A DNA stretch of 64,000 nt from Actinobacteria bacterium OV320 (GCA_001298545.1 LJCX01000029.1:372001-436000); one strand, 5' to 3'. Positions 39,442 to 48,685 are shown, counted from the stretch's first letter. Notes: generated from the letters alone by a model not told the origin. A program made the numbers and translations.

Positions 39442-40514
39442 CCGTCCTCGCCTCCGACGGCGCGGCCCTCGCGGTCCGTGCCACCCGCACCCGGGACCCC
39501 GACATCGTCGCGACGATCGGCGGCACCCCGCTGGTCGCCCTCGACCGCCTGTTCCCGCCCGCGCGGTTCCAGGTGTACGCCAAGTGCGAGCGCTTCAACC
39601 CCGGCGGCTCCATCAAGGACCGCGCCGCCAAGTCGATGATCGAGCACGCCATCCGGACGGGGAAGCTCGTCCCCGGCGTCTCCACGGTCGTGGAGTCCTC
39701 CTCCGGCAACCTGGGCATCGCCCTCGCCCAGCTGTGCAACTTCTACCGGCTGAACCTGATCTGCGTGATCGACCCGCGCACCACCCCGCAGAACGCCGCC
39801 ATCATGCGGGCGTACGGCGCCAAGGTCGAGGTCGTCGACCGCGACCCGGCCACCGGCGAGTACCTGCCGGCCCGGATCGAGCGGGTGCGCTCGCTCCTGG
39901 CGAGCGTCCCGGACGCCTACTGGCCCAACCAGTACGCCAACGAGCACAACTCCCGGGCCCACCACCACACCATGCGGGAGATCCACGAGGCCCTCCCCGG
40001 CGGCCCCGACCACCTGTTCCTCGCGGCGGGCACGACCGGGACGCTGCGCGGCTGCGCCGAGTACATCCGCGACCACGGCCTGGCCACGAACGTGGTGGCG
40101 GTGGACGCGGTCGGCAGCGTGATCTTCGGACCGCCGGAGCCGTGGGAGCTCACCCACCGGCGCACGATTCCCGGCCACGGGGCGGCGGTCGTGCCCCCGC
40201 TGCTGCGGCCCGGCCTCGCGGACCGGGTCGTCAAGGTCACCGACTTCGACTGCGTACGCGGCTGCCGGCAGCTGCTCGCCCAGGAGTCCATCCTCGCCGG
40301 CGGCTCCTCGGGTGCCGTCGTGGCCGCCCTCCAGGCCGCCGCGTCCTGGATCGAACCGGGCGCGACCTGCGTGGCCGTCCTTCCCGACGGCGGCGACCGC
40401 TACCTCGACACCGTCTACTCCGACTCCTGGGTCGAGGACCGCTTCAAGGAATTCCCGCTCACCGACGACAACCCCGTTCCCGACACCACCGATCACGAAA
40501 GGAGTCAGTCATGA
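39438..40514 (+). CDS. SbnA-like PLP enzyme (N-(1-amino-1-carboxy-2-ethyl)-glutamate synthase)
   Basis: A 358-residue cysteine synthase-fold enzyme. Lys60 in NPGGSIKDRAAKSM binds PLP, ESSSGNLGIALAQ is the phosphate/substrate loop, and AAGTTGTLRGCAEYI the PLP phosphate cup. The length, the HNSRAHHHTMREIHEAL region and the adjacent SbnB-like gene fit SbnA, which joins O-phospho-L-serine and L-glutamate to form ACEGA. It overlaps both neighbours by 4 bases. An ordinary cysteine synthase is the alternative but would not explain the pair. Confidence 0.85.
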   Translation: MTVLASDGAALAVRATRTRDPDIVATIGGTPLVALDRLFPPARFQVYAKCERFNPGGSIKDRAAKSMIEHAIRTGKLVPGVSTVVESSSGNLGIALAQLCNFYRLNLICVIDPRTTPQNAAIMRAYGAKVEVVDRDPATGEYLPARIERVRSLLASVPDAYWPNQYANEHNSRAHHHTMREIHEALPGGPDHLFLAAGTTGTLRGCAEYIRDHGLATNVVAVDAVGSVIFGPPEPWELTHRRTIPGHGAAVVPPLLRPGLADRVVKVTDFDCVRGCRQLLAQESILAGGSSGAVVAALQAAASWIEPGATCVAVLPDGGDRYLDTVYSDSWVEDRFKEFPLTDDNPVPDTTDHERSQS

Positions 40515-41539
40515 GGATCCTCGGTCGCGACGACGTCGAAGTGGCCCTGAAGGGCCTCGGACCCGCCGTCCTCGACGCGGTCCGCAGCGCCTACGTGCTG
40601 CACGGCCAGGGCCACTCGCAGGTGCCGTTCTCCAGCTTCCTGCGCCCGCCGCGGCCCGCCGGCTCGCGCATCATCTCCCTGCCCGCCTACCTGGGCGGCC
40701 CGGAGCCCGTGATGGGCCTGAAGTGGATCTCGTCCTTCCCGGCCAACGTCGAGCAGGGTCTCCAGCGGGCCTCCTCCGTCCAGGTGCTCAACGACCTCGA
40801 CACCGGATATCCGCAGGCCCTGCTGGAAGGCAGTCAGATCTCGTCCTCCCGGACCGCGGCGAGCGCCGCCCTCGCCAGCGGCGCGCTGCACGGCTCCCGT
40901 CCGGTGCGCACGGCCGGGCTCATCGGCTGCGGCACCATCAACCAGCGGGTCCTGGCCTTCCTCACCCTGACCCACCCCGAGCTCGAGACCGTGGTGCTCC
41001 AGGACGTGGTCCCGGGCCGTGCCGAGGTGTTCGCCGCCGAACTGGAGTGCGAGTACCAGGGGATCACCTTCCGCACCGGTGACGTCGCCGCGGCGCTCGG
41101 CGCCGAGACGGTGAGCATCGCGACCACCGACTCGACGTACTGGCTCGACCTGGCCGACCACCCCCACCGCCCGTCCCGCCAGGTGATCCTGCACCTGTCA
41201 CTGCGCGACCTGAGCACCGGCTCGGTGCTCGGCGCGTACAACGTGGTCGACGACATAGAGCACGCCGTCCGTGAGCGGACCTCCCTGCACCGGGCCGAGC
41301 AGGAGACCGGTCACCGGGAGTTCGTGCACGCCGAGATCGCCACCGTGCTGGGCTGCTCCGAGCCGCCGGCCACGGACGGCACGATCGTCTTCTCGCCCTT
41401 CGGGCTCGGCATCCTCGACCTCGCGGTCGCCCAGGCGGTCCTCAAGGCCGCCACCGCGGCCGGCCTCGGCACCGAGGCCGCCGGGTTCGACCCGGGCAGC
41501 CACCGCGTCACCGCGGCGATGGTGGGGAGGGCCGCATGA
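40511..41539 (+). CDS. SbnB-like dehydrogenase (2,3-diaminopropionate forming)
   Basis: A 342-residue member of the ornithine cyclodeaminase/mu-crystallin family. The Rossmann motif GLIGCGTINQRVLAFL binds NAD, and IISLPAYLGG-x-GLKWISSFP, ASSVQVLNDLDTGYPQALLEGSQISSSRTAA are the substrate residues. SbnB oxidises ACEGA to 2-oxoglutarate and L-2,3-diaminopropionate. Its coupling to the SbnA-like gene makes that reaction the best prediction. The Dap could be a building block of the final product. Confidence 0.86.
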   Translation: MRILGRDDVEVALKGLGPAVLDAVRSAYVLHGQGHSQVPFSSFLRPPRPAGSRIISLPAYLGGPEPVMGLKWISSFPANVEQGLQRASSVQVLNDLDTGYPQALLEGSQISSSRTAASAALASGALHGSRPVRTAGLIGCGTINQRVLAFLTLTHPELETVVLQDVVPGRAEVFAAELECEYQGITFRTGDVAAALGAETVSIATTDSTYWLDLADHPHRPSRQVILHLSLRDLSTGSVLGAYNVVDDIEHAVRERTSLHRAEQETGHREFVHAEIATVLGCSEPPATDGTIVFSPFGLGILDLAVAQAVLKAATAAGLGTEAAGFDPGSHRVTAAMVGRAA

Positions 41540-42288
41540 GCACCTTCTTCGCCGAGGGCACCAAGGCCCTCGTCACCGGCGCCTCGCGCGGCATCGGCGC
41601 GGCGATCGCGCTCACCCTGGCCGAGCACGGCTGCGACGTGGCCCTCAACTACCGCTCCAACGCGGCGAAGGCCGAGGAGGTCGCCGAGCGGATCCGCGAA
41701 CTCGGCCGGGAGGCCCTGCCGGTCCGGGCGGACGTCTCCGACGAGGCCCAGGTCGCCGCCATGTACAAGCAGCTGAAGGCGGCCTGGGGGCGTCTCGACG
41801 TCGCCGTCCTCAACTCCGGTGTCACCGCCGACGGTCACCTGGCCGCGATGAGCTCCGCCAAGTGGCAGGAGGTCATCGGGACCAATCTGACCGGCACCTT
41901 CTACACCGCCCGCGAGGCGACCAAGCAGATGTACGCGAGCGGCGGCGCGATCGTCTTCATCGCCTCCACCAGCGGCATCGCCGGCCGGGCCGGCCAGGCC
42001 AACTACGCCGCCAGCAAGGGCGGGGTGATCGCCATGGCCAAGACGCTGTCGTACGAGGTCGCCCCGCGCGGCATCCGGGTCAACGTCGTCGCGCCCGGGT
42101 TCATCGACACCGACATGGTCAAGAAGGTGCCGCCGGCCCACATGAAGGAGGCCCTCCAGGTCATCCCGATGGGGCGCATGGGCACCGCGGCCGAGGTGGC
42201 CCAGGCGGCCGCCTTCCTGGCCGCCCCCGCCGCCTCCTACATCACCGGCAAGGTGCTCACCGTCGACGGCGGAATGATCCCCAACTAG
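41536..42288 (+). CDS. 3-oxoacyl-ACP reductase (FabG-like)
   Basis: A 250-residue short-chain dehydrogenase. The NADP-binding TGASRGIG starts at residue 14, NSGV replaces the common NAGI, and the catalytic pair Tyr157 and Lys161 lies in NYAASKGGV. The C-terminus (ITGKVLTVDGGMIPN) is typical of FabG. It reduces the 3-keto group after each KS-CLF condensation. It overlaps the SbnB-like gene by 4 bases. Confidence 0.92.
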   Translation: MSTFFAEGTKALVTGASRGIGAAIALTLAEHGCDVALNYRSNAAKAEEVAERIRELGREALPVRADVSDEAQVAAMYKQLKAAWGRLDVAVLNSGVTADGHLAAMSSAKWQEVIGTNLTGTFYTAREATKQMYASGGAIVFIASTSGIAGRAGQANYAASKGGVIAMAKTLSYEVAPRGIRVNVVAPGFIDTDMVKKVPPAHMKEALQVIPMGRMGTAAEVAQAAAFLAAPAASYITGKVLTVDGGMIPN

Positions 42289-42350
42289 CCATCAGAACGC
42301 AGTAAACGCAGCAGTTGCACACCACTTGTCCCTCTGTGAAAGGAAGCACC

Positions 42351-42641
42351 GTGTCCGTCGCCACCTTCGAGGACATCCGTACCCAGGCCGAGACCCGTCT
42401 CGCGAAGAACATGAAGGTCAAGTCGATGATCATCGACCGCCTCGGCCTGGACGTCGAGCCCGCCGTCGTCTCCGACAACCAGCCGCTGTTCGGCCGCGGC
42501 CTGGAGATGGACTCGCTGGACACCCTGGAGATCGTCGTCATGGTCAACAACGAGTACGACGTGCTGATCAGCGACGACGACTTCGAGGCCTTCGGCTCCA
42601 TCAACGCCCTGGTCGACTTCATCGAAGCCCGCGAGGTCTGA
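42351..42641 (+). CDS. Acyl carrier protein 2
   Basis: A 96-residue carrier protein. Ser55 in LEMDSLDTLEIV is the phosphopantetheine site, preceded by LFGRG. The N-terminal helix is long and basic (RLAKNMKVKSMIIDRLGLD), unlike carrier 1. Its position between FabG and FabZ makes it the likely chain-extension ACP. The GTG at 42351 follows AAAGGAAG; an earlier start at 42315 would add 12 residues. Confidence 0.88.
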   Translation: MSVATFEDIRTQAETRLAKNMKVKSMIIDRLGLDVEPAVVSDNQPLFGRGLEMDSLDTLEIVVMVNNEYDVLISDDDFEAFGSINALVDFIEAREV

Positions 42642-42643
42642 GC

Positions 42644-43171
42644 ATGACGATCGCCTCCGAGGCCCCCGCGAGGCCGAAGCAGAAGCACAGTTACTCCTCC
42701 GACGACATCAAGCGGATGCTGCCGCACCGCTGGCCGATGCTGATGATCGACCGTGCCTACGACGTCGTCCCCGGCGTCTCGGGCCGCGGTGTGAAGAGCG
42801 TGTCGGTGAACGAGCCCTTCTTCGCCGGGCACTACCCCGACCACTCGATCATGCCGGGCGTGATGATCGTCGAGGCGATGGCCCAGCTGGTGGCCGTCGT
42901 GTATGTCGCCGAGATCATCGAGGAGGCCGCGGCGGCAGCGGCCGCCGGTGAGCCGGCGGGCGGCGGCGACCCCTCCGCGAGCGTCGGCTACCTCGGGTCC
43001 ATCAGCTCGATGAAGTTCTCCCGGCTCGTCGTCCCCGGCGACCAGCTGACCCTGGACGCCAAGCTCGGCCAGCGGCTGGGCGGCCTCCGGCAGGTGTCGG
43101 TGCGGGCGAGCGTCGGCTCGGAACTGGCCGCCGCCGGCTCCCTGATCGTCACCACCGGCCGCAAGGCCTGA
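42644..43171 (+). CDS. 3-hydroxyacyl-ACP dehydratase (FabZ-like)
   Basis: A 175-residue hotdog-fold enzyme. His28 in LPHRWPMLMIDR and Glu77 in MPGVMIVEAMAQ form the catalytic pair, with FFAGHYPDHSIMPG between. An Ala/Gly-rich insert at about 90-105 is unusual. It starts 2 bases after ACP2. With FabG and no enoyl reductase in the cluster, repeated use would give a conjugated polyene chain (inference). Confidence 0.9.
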   Translation: MTIASEAPARPKQKHSYSSDDIKRMLPHRWPMLMIDRAYDVVPGVSGRGVKSVSVNEPFFAGHYPDHSIMPGVMIVEAMAQLVAVVYVAEIIEEAAAAAAAGEPAGGGDPSASVGYLGSISSMKFSRLVVPGDQLTLDAKLGQRLGGLRQVSVRASVGSELAAAGSLIVTTGRKA

Positions 43172-43233
43172 CCCCCTCCGCACGGGTCCCGCCCGAAGAA
43201 CTCCAGAAGAACCCTCGAAGAACCCTCGAAGAA

Positions 43234-43243
43234 AAGGAGGTGA
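43234..43243 (+). promoter_or_regulatory. Perfect extended Shine-Dalgarno sequence
   Basis: AAGGAGGTGA is fully complementary to the 16S rRNA 3' end and lies 4 bases from the ATG at 43247. It is preceded by repeats of GAAGAACCCTC (about 43192-43230). It is the strongest ribosome binding site seen in the cluster and selects this start. Confidence 0.8.
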
Positions 43244-43246
43244 GGC

Positions 43247-45280
43247 ATGTCCATCACGATCCGCCCGTACCAGGAGGGCGACGCGCATGACATCGCGGCG
43301 CTCTACAACCGCCACCGCGACAACCCCAACCCGGTAGCGGGCGGCATCACCGGTGACGAGCTGGAGCGCGAGCTGGCCGAACGGGACACGGGAACCTTCC
43401 TCGTGGCCGTGGACGGCGGGCGTGTGGTGGGCACCTTCGGCCTGTTCCACAACACCGGCCGGCGCTCCGCCCGCGCCGGTGAGCTCATCGCCGACATGTT
43501 CTTCGTCGCCCCCGCCTACCGCAACGGCGTCATCACCGGCCGGCTGTTCACGGAGGCCGTCGAGTGGATGGTGCAGTCCGGCTGCCTCGTGCTCCGGCTC
43601 ACCGTCAACCCGGCCAACAGCGTCGCGTTCAAGCTCTACCGGCGCGTCGGCTGCGTCTCCGTGGGCCGGACCGTGCCCGGCGAGGACGGCAACGTCGAAC
43701 TGCACAACTACATCCCGCTGGTCCTGCGCAGCGTGTTCGCGGACCTGGGCCCGGAGGTCAGGTCGGCCCTCGGGGGACTGAACAGCTTCGGCACGGTCAC
43801 CGAGGCCCGGGACGACGAACTGCGCTCCGACGTCCGGCTGGTGGACGGCGTCCGCACGGTCGACTACCACCTGGCGCTGGGCGAGTTCCGGATCACCGCG
43901 AGCGTCGACGTCGACCGCGGCGTCGTCCGCGAGGCGGAGGTCACCGGACCCGACGGCACCGCCCGCGCGCTGCGGCTCACCGAACCGCCGTACCACGTGC
44001 GCGCCCCGCGGCGGCCGGAGCCGCACCGGTTCGGCTCCGGCGGGCTGGTCTGCGAGGTGGACGGCGACGACGGCACGCTGTCGGTGCTGGCCGAAGGCCA
44101 CCACGGCCCGCTGTTCGTCTCCACCTGGCCCAGCTGCCGGGCCGACCGCCCGGCGGGCTGGCGCGAGGGCGAGCCCCGCGACCTGGACATCGTCGCCGTC
44201 GAGAACGGGGTCCGGGTCACCGAGCGGTGCGGCGAGGACGAGGTCGTCGGCACGGTCACCCTCACCGAGGGCACCCTGCGGCAGGACTTCGCCTTCACCA
44301 GCCGCCCCGGCCGGATCTTCCAGACGGTCGGCCTGCGGCAGGGCACCTTCGTCCACCCGGAAGGCGAGCGCCACCCGATCGGCCTCGGCCTCGGCGTCCG
44401 CGACGCCTCGGAGGCGGTCGCCGCCTCCCAGGTGGTCCCGGCCGGCACCGAGCTGGCCTGGCGGGGAACCTCGTGGGGCATCGGGCTGCCGGTCCGCGAG
44501 CCGGTCAGGCTGATCCACAGTGCCCTGCTGGAGCGCGGCCTGGCGGCCGGCCAGGACGGAGTGGCCCGGCTGCGGACCGACTTCCGCCCGGCGGACGCGG
44601 GGACCGACGCGGGGACGGAAGCGGTACGACCCGCCCGTACCGTCCCGAAGCCGGGCGCCGTCCGCCGGCTGGAGCTCACCGCCTCCGCCGCCGGGGTCAC
44701 CTCGTGGAAGGAGGGCACCACCAAGGTCCTGCGCAGCCCGTACCCGCGCACCCGGGCCTTCGGCTACAACCCCCGCTGGTCGTCGGGCATGTGGGTCACC
44801 GCGGAGAACAGCCGGTTCGGCCGCGCGAGCGGTCTCGGCTGGGGCGTGGCACCGGGCGCCTGGGAGGAGAAGCACCCGCTCGGCCTGTTCGCCCCGCGCG
44901 AGCGGATCGGCTGGGAACTGACCGCCCCCGAGGACACCGCCGAGCCGGTCCGGGCCGACATCCAGGCCCCGGACAGCGAGGAGGAGATCGTCCTCTGGCT
45001 CACCCCGAACACCGCGCGCGAGACCACCGTGCTGCTCGACTCGGCCGGCACCCGATGGGAGCTCGGCTCGGCCGGCTTCCGCCAGATCTGGGCCACCGCG
45101 GCCACCGTACGACTCGCCGACGGCCATTGGCTCGACGTCCGGCCCGCCGACGGCGCGTGCCCGCAGGCCGAACTCGTCCTGCGTACGACCCCTTCCGGCC
45201 TGCTCATCGGCTGCGTGTCCCCGGCCCGCCGGCCGAGCGCCTGGCAGCTGGCCGTGCACAGCGGACCCACCCGGTCCTGA
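43247..45280 (+). CDS. GNAT acyltransferase fused to a large unknown beta-rich domain
   Basis: A 677-residue two-part protein. Residues 1-160 are a GNAT fold (ITIRPYQEGDAHDIAALY, FFVAPAYRNGVITGRLF as acyl-CoA loop, LRLTVNPANSVAFKLYRRVG). The remaining 510 residues have many short strand-like, Trp/Gly-rich segments (SRPGRIFQTVGLRQGTF, WRGTSWGIGLPVREPV, TRAFGYNPRWSSGMWVT) and I cannot assign them to a family. The acyl donor may be CoA or an ACP. It may acylate an amine such as Dap with the polyketide chain (inference). Confidence 0.78.
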   Translation: MSITIRPYQEGDAHDIAALYNRHRDNPNPVAGGITGDELERELAERDTGTFLVAVDGGRVVGTFGLFHNTGRRSARAGELIADMFFVAPAYRNGVITGRLFTEAVEWMVQSGCLVLRLTVNPANSVAFKLYRRVGCVSVGRTVPGEDGNVELHNYIPLVLRSVFADLGPEVRSALGGLNSFGTVTEARDDELRSDVRLVDGVRTVDYHLALGEFRITASVDVDRGVVREAEVTGPDGTARALRLTEPPYHVRAPRRPEPHRFGSGGLVCEVDGDDGTLSVLAEGHHGPLFVSTWPSCRADRPAGWREGEPRDLDIVAVENGVRVTERCGEDEVVGTVTLTEGTLRQDFAFTSRPGRIFQTVGLRQGTFVHPEGERHPIGLGLGVRDASEAVAASQVVPAGTELAWRGTSWGIGLPVREPVRLIHSALLERGLAAGQDGVARLRTDFRPADAGTDAGTEAVRPARTVPKPGAVRRLELTASAAGVTSWKEGTTKVLRSPYPRTRAFGYNPRWSSGMWVTAENSRFGRASGLGWGVAPGAWEEKHPLGLFAPRERIGWELTAPEDTAEPVRADIQAPDSEEEIVLWLTPNTARETTVLLDSAGTRWELGSAGFRQIWATAATVRLADGHWLDVRPADGACPQAELVLRTTPSGLLIGCVSPARRPSAWQLAVHSGPTRS

Positions 45281-45323
45281 ACCACCGTCAACCACTTCTT
45301 TTCCCGAGAGGAAACGCCACACC

Positions 45324-46367
45324 ATGACCACCACCACCGTCTCCGCCCTCCGTACCGCCTCGGACGACTACGCCACCGTGCGCACCACCATCGGCGCCTA
45401 CCGGATCGACGCCCCGCTGGTCCGGGTCTCGGGCGACGAGCGGCTGTCGCTGCTCGACCAGTTCCTGGCCAAGTCGGGCGACTTCGTCGAGCCGGACTCC
45501 GTCCGCGAGGTGCTGGCCCTGAACGCCGACGGCACCCCGTTCGCGATCCTGCTGCACTTCGAGATCGGCGAGGACGCCTGGCTGCTGCCCCGCACCCGGG
45601 TGAGCGCCGACGAGCTGCGCGGCTACCTCGACGGGCTGGACGTCCCCGAGGGCGTCGAGGTCGACATCGAGCCGGAGGGCTGGGCCGCCACGGCGTTCGA
45701 GGGCCCGACGGCCTGGTCCGTCGCGGCGCGCTTCGTCGACTTCGACATCTCGGGCCTGACCCTGCACGCCGTCACCGAGGCCGCGCTGCCCGACGACCCG
45801 GCGGCGCTCGCCCACCTGGCCCGCGTCGGCACCACCGGCGAGTACGGCTACCTGCTCATCAGCAACGCCCCCGAGGCCGCCCACCGGGCCGTGCTGGCCG
45901 CGGTCCGCGAGGAGGGCGGCGCGCCGGTCGGCGACGAGGGCCTCGCCCGGGTCCAGGCCGAGGCCGGCATGGCCGTCTACGCGGCCGGCTTCGCCGGTCT
46001 CTCGGTCGACGAGGCCGACCTGTCCTGGATGATCGACTGGAACCGGATCGGCGAGTTCCGCGGCTCCGACGACCTGGTCAGGCCCACCGCCGAGACCGCC
46101 CGGCTGACCGCCCTGGCCGCCCCCGCGGACAGCCGGTTCACGGCCGGCACGCAGGTGACGGCGGCCGGCCGGGAGATCGGCACGGTCCTGTGGCAGGCGC
46201 CCTCCGCCAACCCGGAGGAGGAGCTCGTCCTCGCCCTCCTGGACGCCCCGTTCTGGGTCTCCGGCCTCGAACTGGCCGCCCGGGACGAGCAGGCCGCCGA
46301 GCGCCCGCTGCGCACCGTGACCCTGCCCCGTGTCATCGCCCGCTCCCTCACCACCCGGATCGCCTGA
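45324..46367 (+). CDS. GcvT/YgfZ-fold (aminomethyltransferase-like) protein
   Basis: A 347-residue protein of the folate-binding GcvT superfamily. LVRVSGDERLSLLDQFLAKSGDF at the N-terminus matches the GcvT/YgfZ start, ALEGPTAW-like AFEGPTAWSVAARF and RVGTTGEYGYLLI are core segments, and FTAGTQVTAAGREIGTV opens the C-terminal barrel. It lacks the rest of a glycine cleavage system. It may use a tetrahydrofolate one-carbon unit or be a non-catalytic cofactor-free relative. Its coupling (1-base TGATG overlap) to the KS-CLF implies a role near chain assembly or release. Confidence 0.75.
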   Translation: MTTTTVSALRTASDDYATVRTTIGAYRIDAPLVRVSGDERLSLLDQFLAKSGDFVEPDSVREVLALNADGTPFAILLHFEIGEDAWLLPRTRVSADELRGYLDGLDVPEGVEVDIEPEGWAATAFEGPTAWSVAARFVDFDISGLTLHAVTEAALPDDPAALAHLARVGTTGEYGYLLISNAPEAAHRAVLAAVREEGGAPVGDEGLARVQAEAGMAVYAAGFAGLSVDEADLSWMIDWNRIGEFRGSDDLVRPTAETARLTALAAPADSRFTAGTQVTAAGREIGTVLWQAPSANPEEELVLALLDAPFWVSGLELAARDEQAAERPLRTVTLPRVIARSLTTRIA

Positions 46368-48685
46368 TGTCCACGCCGAGAATCGCCCTGACGGGCCTGG
46401 GACTGATCACCGGTGCCGGTGACGACGTCGAGAAGGGCTGGTCGTCCATCGCGGCCGGCACCTCCGGCATCCGCACCAACACCCTCATGGACACCTCCGA
46501 GCTGCTGACCGAGTGGGCCGGCATGGTCACCGGCGAGCAGCCGGCCGACGTCGACCGCTGCTACGGCCTCGCCGCCACCGCCATCCGGGAGGCGCTGGAG
46601 AGCAGCGGGCTCGACCTGGACACCGTCGACCGGGACCGGGTCGCGGTCGTGGTCGGCTCCAGCCTCGGCGCCATGCCGACGCTGGAGAGCGTCCACGCGG
46701 ACCTCGTCCACGAGGGGAAACTGGACGCGGAGCGGGCGGCCGCCGTCCAACTGCCCTGCGTCGGCGACTACATCGCCGCCGAGTTCGACCTGCGCGGCCC
46801 GCGCGTGGTCCTGTCCAACGCCTGCGCGGCCAGCGCCGTGGCCCTCGGCTACGCGGCCGAGCTGCTGTGGAAGGGGGACGTCGACCACGTCATCTGCGGC
46901 GGCGTCGACCCCCTCGCCTCGCTCTCGGCGTACGGGTTCAGCGCCCTGGGCGCGCTCGACCCGGAGCCGTGCTCGCCGATGTCGGCGTCCACGGGCCTGA
47001 CCCTCGGGGAGGGGGCCGGGTTCATGGTCCTGGAGTCGGCGGACCGCGCCGCCTCCCGGGGCGCCCGCGTCCTCGCCGAACTGGGCGGCTACGGCCTCTC
47101 CTGCGACGGCTACCACCAGACAGCTCCCGACCCGAGCGGCAAGGGCGCCTGCGCCGCCATGGCCCAGGCCCTGGACACGGCGGGACTGACCCCGAGTGAC
47201 GTCGACTACCTCAACCTGCACGGCACGGGCACCCCGGCGAACGACGCCTCCGAACCGAAGGCGGTGAAGCTGCTGTTCGGCTCCTCGGTGCCGCCGGCCA
47301 GCTCCACCAAGTCGATCCTCGGCCACACCCTCGGCGCGGCCGGGGCGGTCGAGGCGGTGGTGAGCACCCTGGCCATCGACCGCGGCACCCTGCCGCCGAC
47401 CATCAACACCCGGGGCGTGGCCCAGCCGTTCGGCCTGGACGTCATCCCGGACACCGGCCGTGCCGGGGCCGGTCCCGAGGTGGTCATCTCCAACTCCTTC
47501 GCGTTCGGCGGCAACAACGCCTCCGTCGTCCTCAACCGGCCGGGCCGCCCGAGCTCGGCCCCGCGCCGTACCGAGCAGGTCCACGAGGTCGTCGTCACCG
47601 GGGTCGCGGGACTGGCGGGCGGCGCGGGCAACACCGCCGACCTGGTGGCCGCCCTCGGCGACGAACGCGCCTGCTTCACCGCCACCGAACACGTGCGGGG
47701 CGTGGGCGAGGTGCCCGTCGGCCGGGTGGACGTCAAGTCGGCGTCCCGGGGCATCAACCCGAGCCGGGCCCGCCGGATGGACCCGCTCAGCCTGCTGGCC
47801 GCCGCCGCGGTCGCCGACCTCTACGGCCGGCACGGCAAGCCCTCGCGGGCCGAGGCCGAGGGCACGGGCATCGTCTTCGCCACCGGCTACGGACCGGTCA
47901 CCTCGGTCCTGCAGTTCCACAAGGGCGTCCTCCAGCAGGGCATCAGCGGCGCCAACCCGGCGCTGTTCGCCAACACGGTCGTCAACGCGGCGGCCGGCCA
48001 TGTGGCGATGCTGCACCGCTACCGCGGCTACACCGCGACCATCGCCAACGGCGGCACCAGCTCCGTCCTGGCCCTCCAGCTCGCCGCCCGGGTCATCGCA
48101 CGCGGCATGGCGGACCGGATCATGGTCGTGATCGCCGACGAGTTCCCCGAGCAGGCGCTGGCCACCCAGGCCGGCCTCCCCGGCTACGCGCGCTCCGGAC
48201 CGGTGGTCCCCGGCGGCCGCAGCGGCATGGTGCTCAGCGAAGGCGCGGCGGCCGTCCTCCTGGAGAGCGAGCGCTCGGCCTCGTCCCGGGGCGCGGACGT
48301 CCTGGCGAAGGTGCGCGGTTACGGCGCCTCCGGCGAGTCGGCCGGGATCGGCCGCATCGGCCGGGACGGCGAGGCCTGGGCGCGGGCGCTGCGCGGCGCG
48401 ATGGCCGAGGCGCGGGTCACGCCCGACGAGATCGACACCGTCGTCTCGGCGGCCTCCGGCTACAGCCTGGTGGACACCGCCCAGTCCCGGGCCCTGCGCC
48501 TCGCGGGCCTTGCCGACCGCCCGACGATCACCCCCAAGGCCCTGCTGGGGGAGACCTACGGCAGTGCGGGCGCCCTGGGCCTGGTGGCGGCGCTGACCGC
48601 CCCGACCCGGCAGGGCAGGCTGCTGCTCTCCAGCTTCGCCTACGGCGGCAGCTACGCGGCGGCCGTGTTCGACGCGGAGGCGTGA
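46367..48685 (+). CDS. Fused ketosynthase-chain length factor
   Basis: A 772-residue fusion of two beta-ketoacyl synthase units. The first half has the full triad: Cys153 in SNACAASAV, His285 in LHGTGTPA and His320 in ILGHTLGAAG. In the second half (from about residue 405, VVVTGVAGLAGG) the cysteine position is Gly563 in ANGGTSSV and the histidine motifs are lost, as in a chain length factor. Type II PKS normally encodes these as separate partners; here one chain would give a fixed 1:1 dimer. It overlaps the PPTase gene by one base. Confidence 0.9.
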   Translation: MSTPRIALTGLGLITGAGDDVEKGWSSIAAGTSGIRTNTLMDTSELLTEWAGMVTGEQPADVDRCYGLAATAIREALESSGLDLDTVDRDRVAVVVGSSLGAMPTLESVHADLVHEGKLDAERAAAVQLPCVGDYIAAEFDLRGPRVVLSNACAASAVALGYAAELLWKGDVDHVICGGVDPLASLSAYGFSALGALDPEPCSPMSASTGLTLGEGAGFMVLESADRAASRGARVLAELGGYGLSCDGYHQTAPDPSGKGACAAMAQALDTAGLTPSDVDYLNLHGTGTPANDASEPKAVKLLFGSSVPPASSTKSILGHTLGAAGAVEAVVSTLAIDRGTLPPTINTRGVAQPFGLDVIPDTGRAGAGPEVVISNSFAFGGNNASVVLNRPGRPSSAPRRTEQVHEVVVTGVAGLAGGAGNTADLVAALGDERACFTATEHVRGVGEVPVGRVDVKSASRGINPSRARRMDPLSLLAAAAVADLYGRHGKPSRAEAEGTGIVFATGYGPVTSVLQFHKGVLQQGISGANPALFANTVVNAAAGHVAMLHRYRGYTATIANGGTSSVLALQLAARVIARGMADRIMVVIADEFPEQALATQAGLPGYARSGPVVPGGRSGMVLSEGAAAVLLESERSASSRGADVLAKVRGYGASGESAGIGRIGRDGEAWARALRGAMAEARVTPDEIDTVVSAASGYSLVDTAQSRALRLAGLADRPTITPKALLGETYGSAGALGLVAALTAPTRQGRLLLSSFAYGGSYAAAVFDAEA

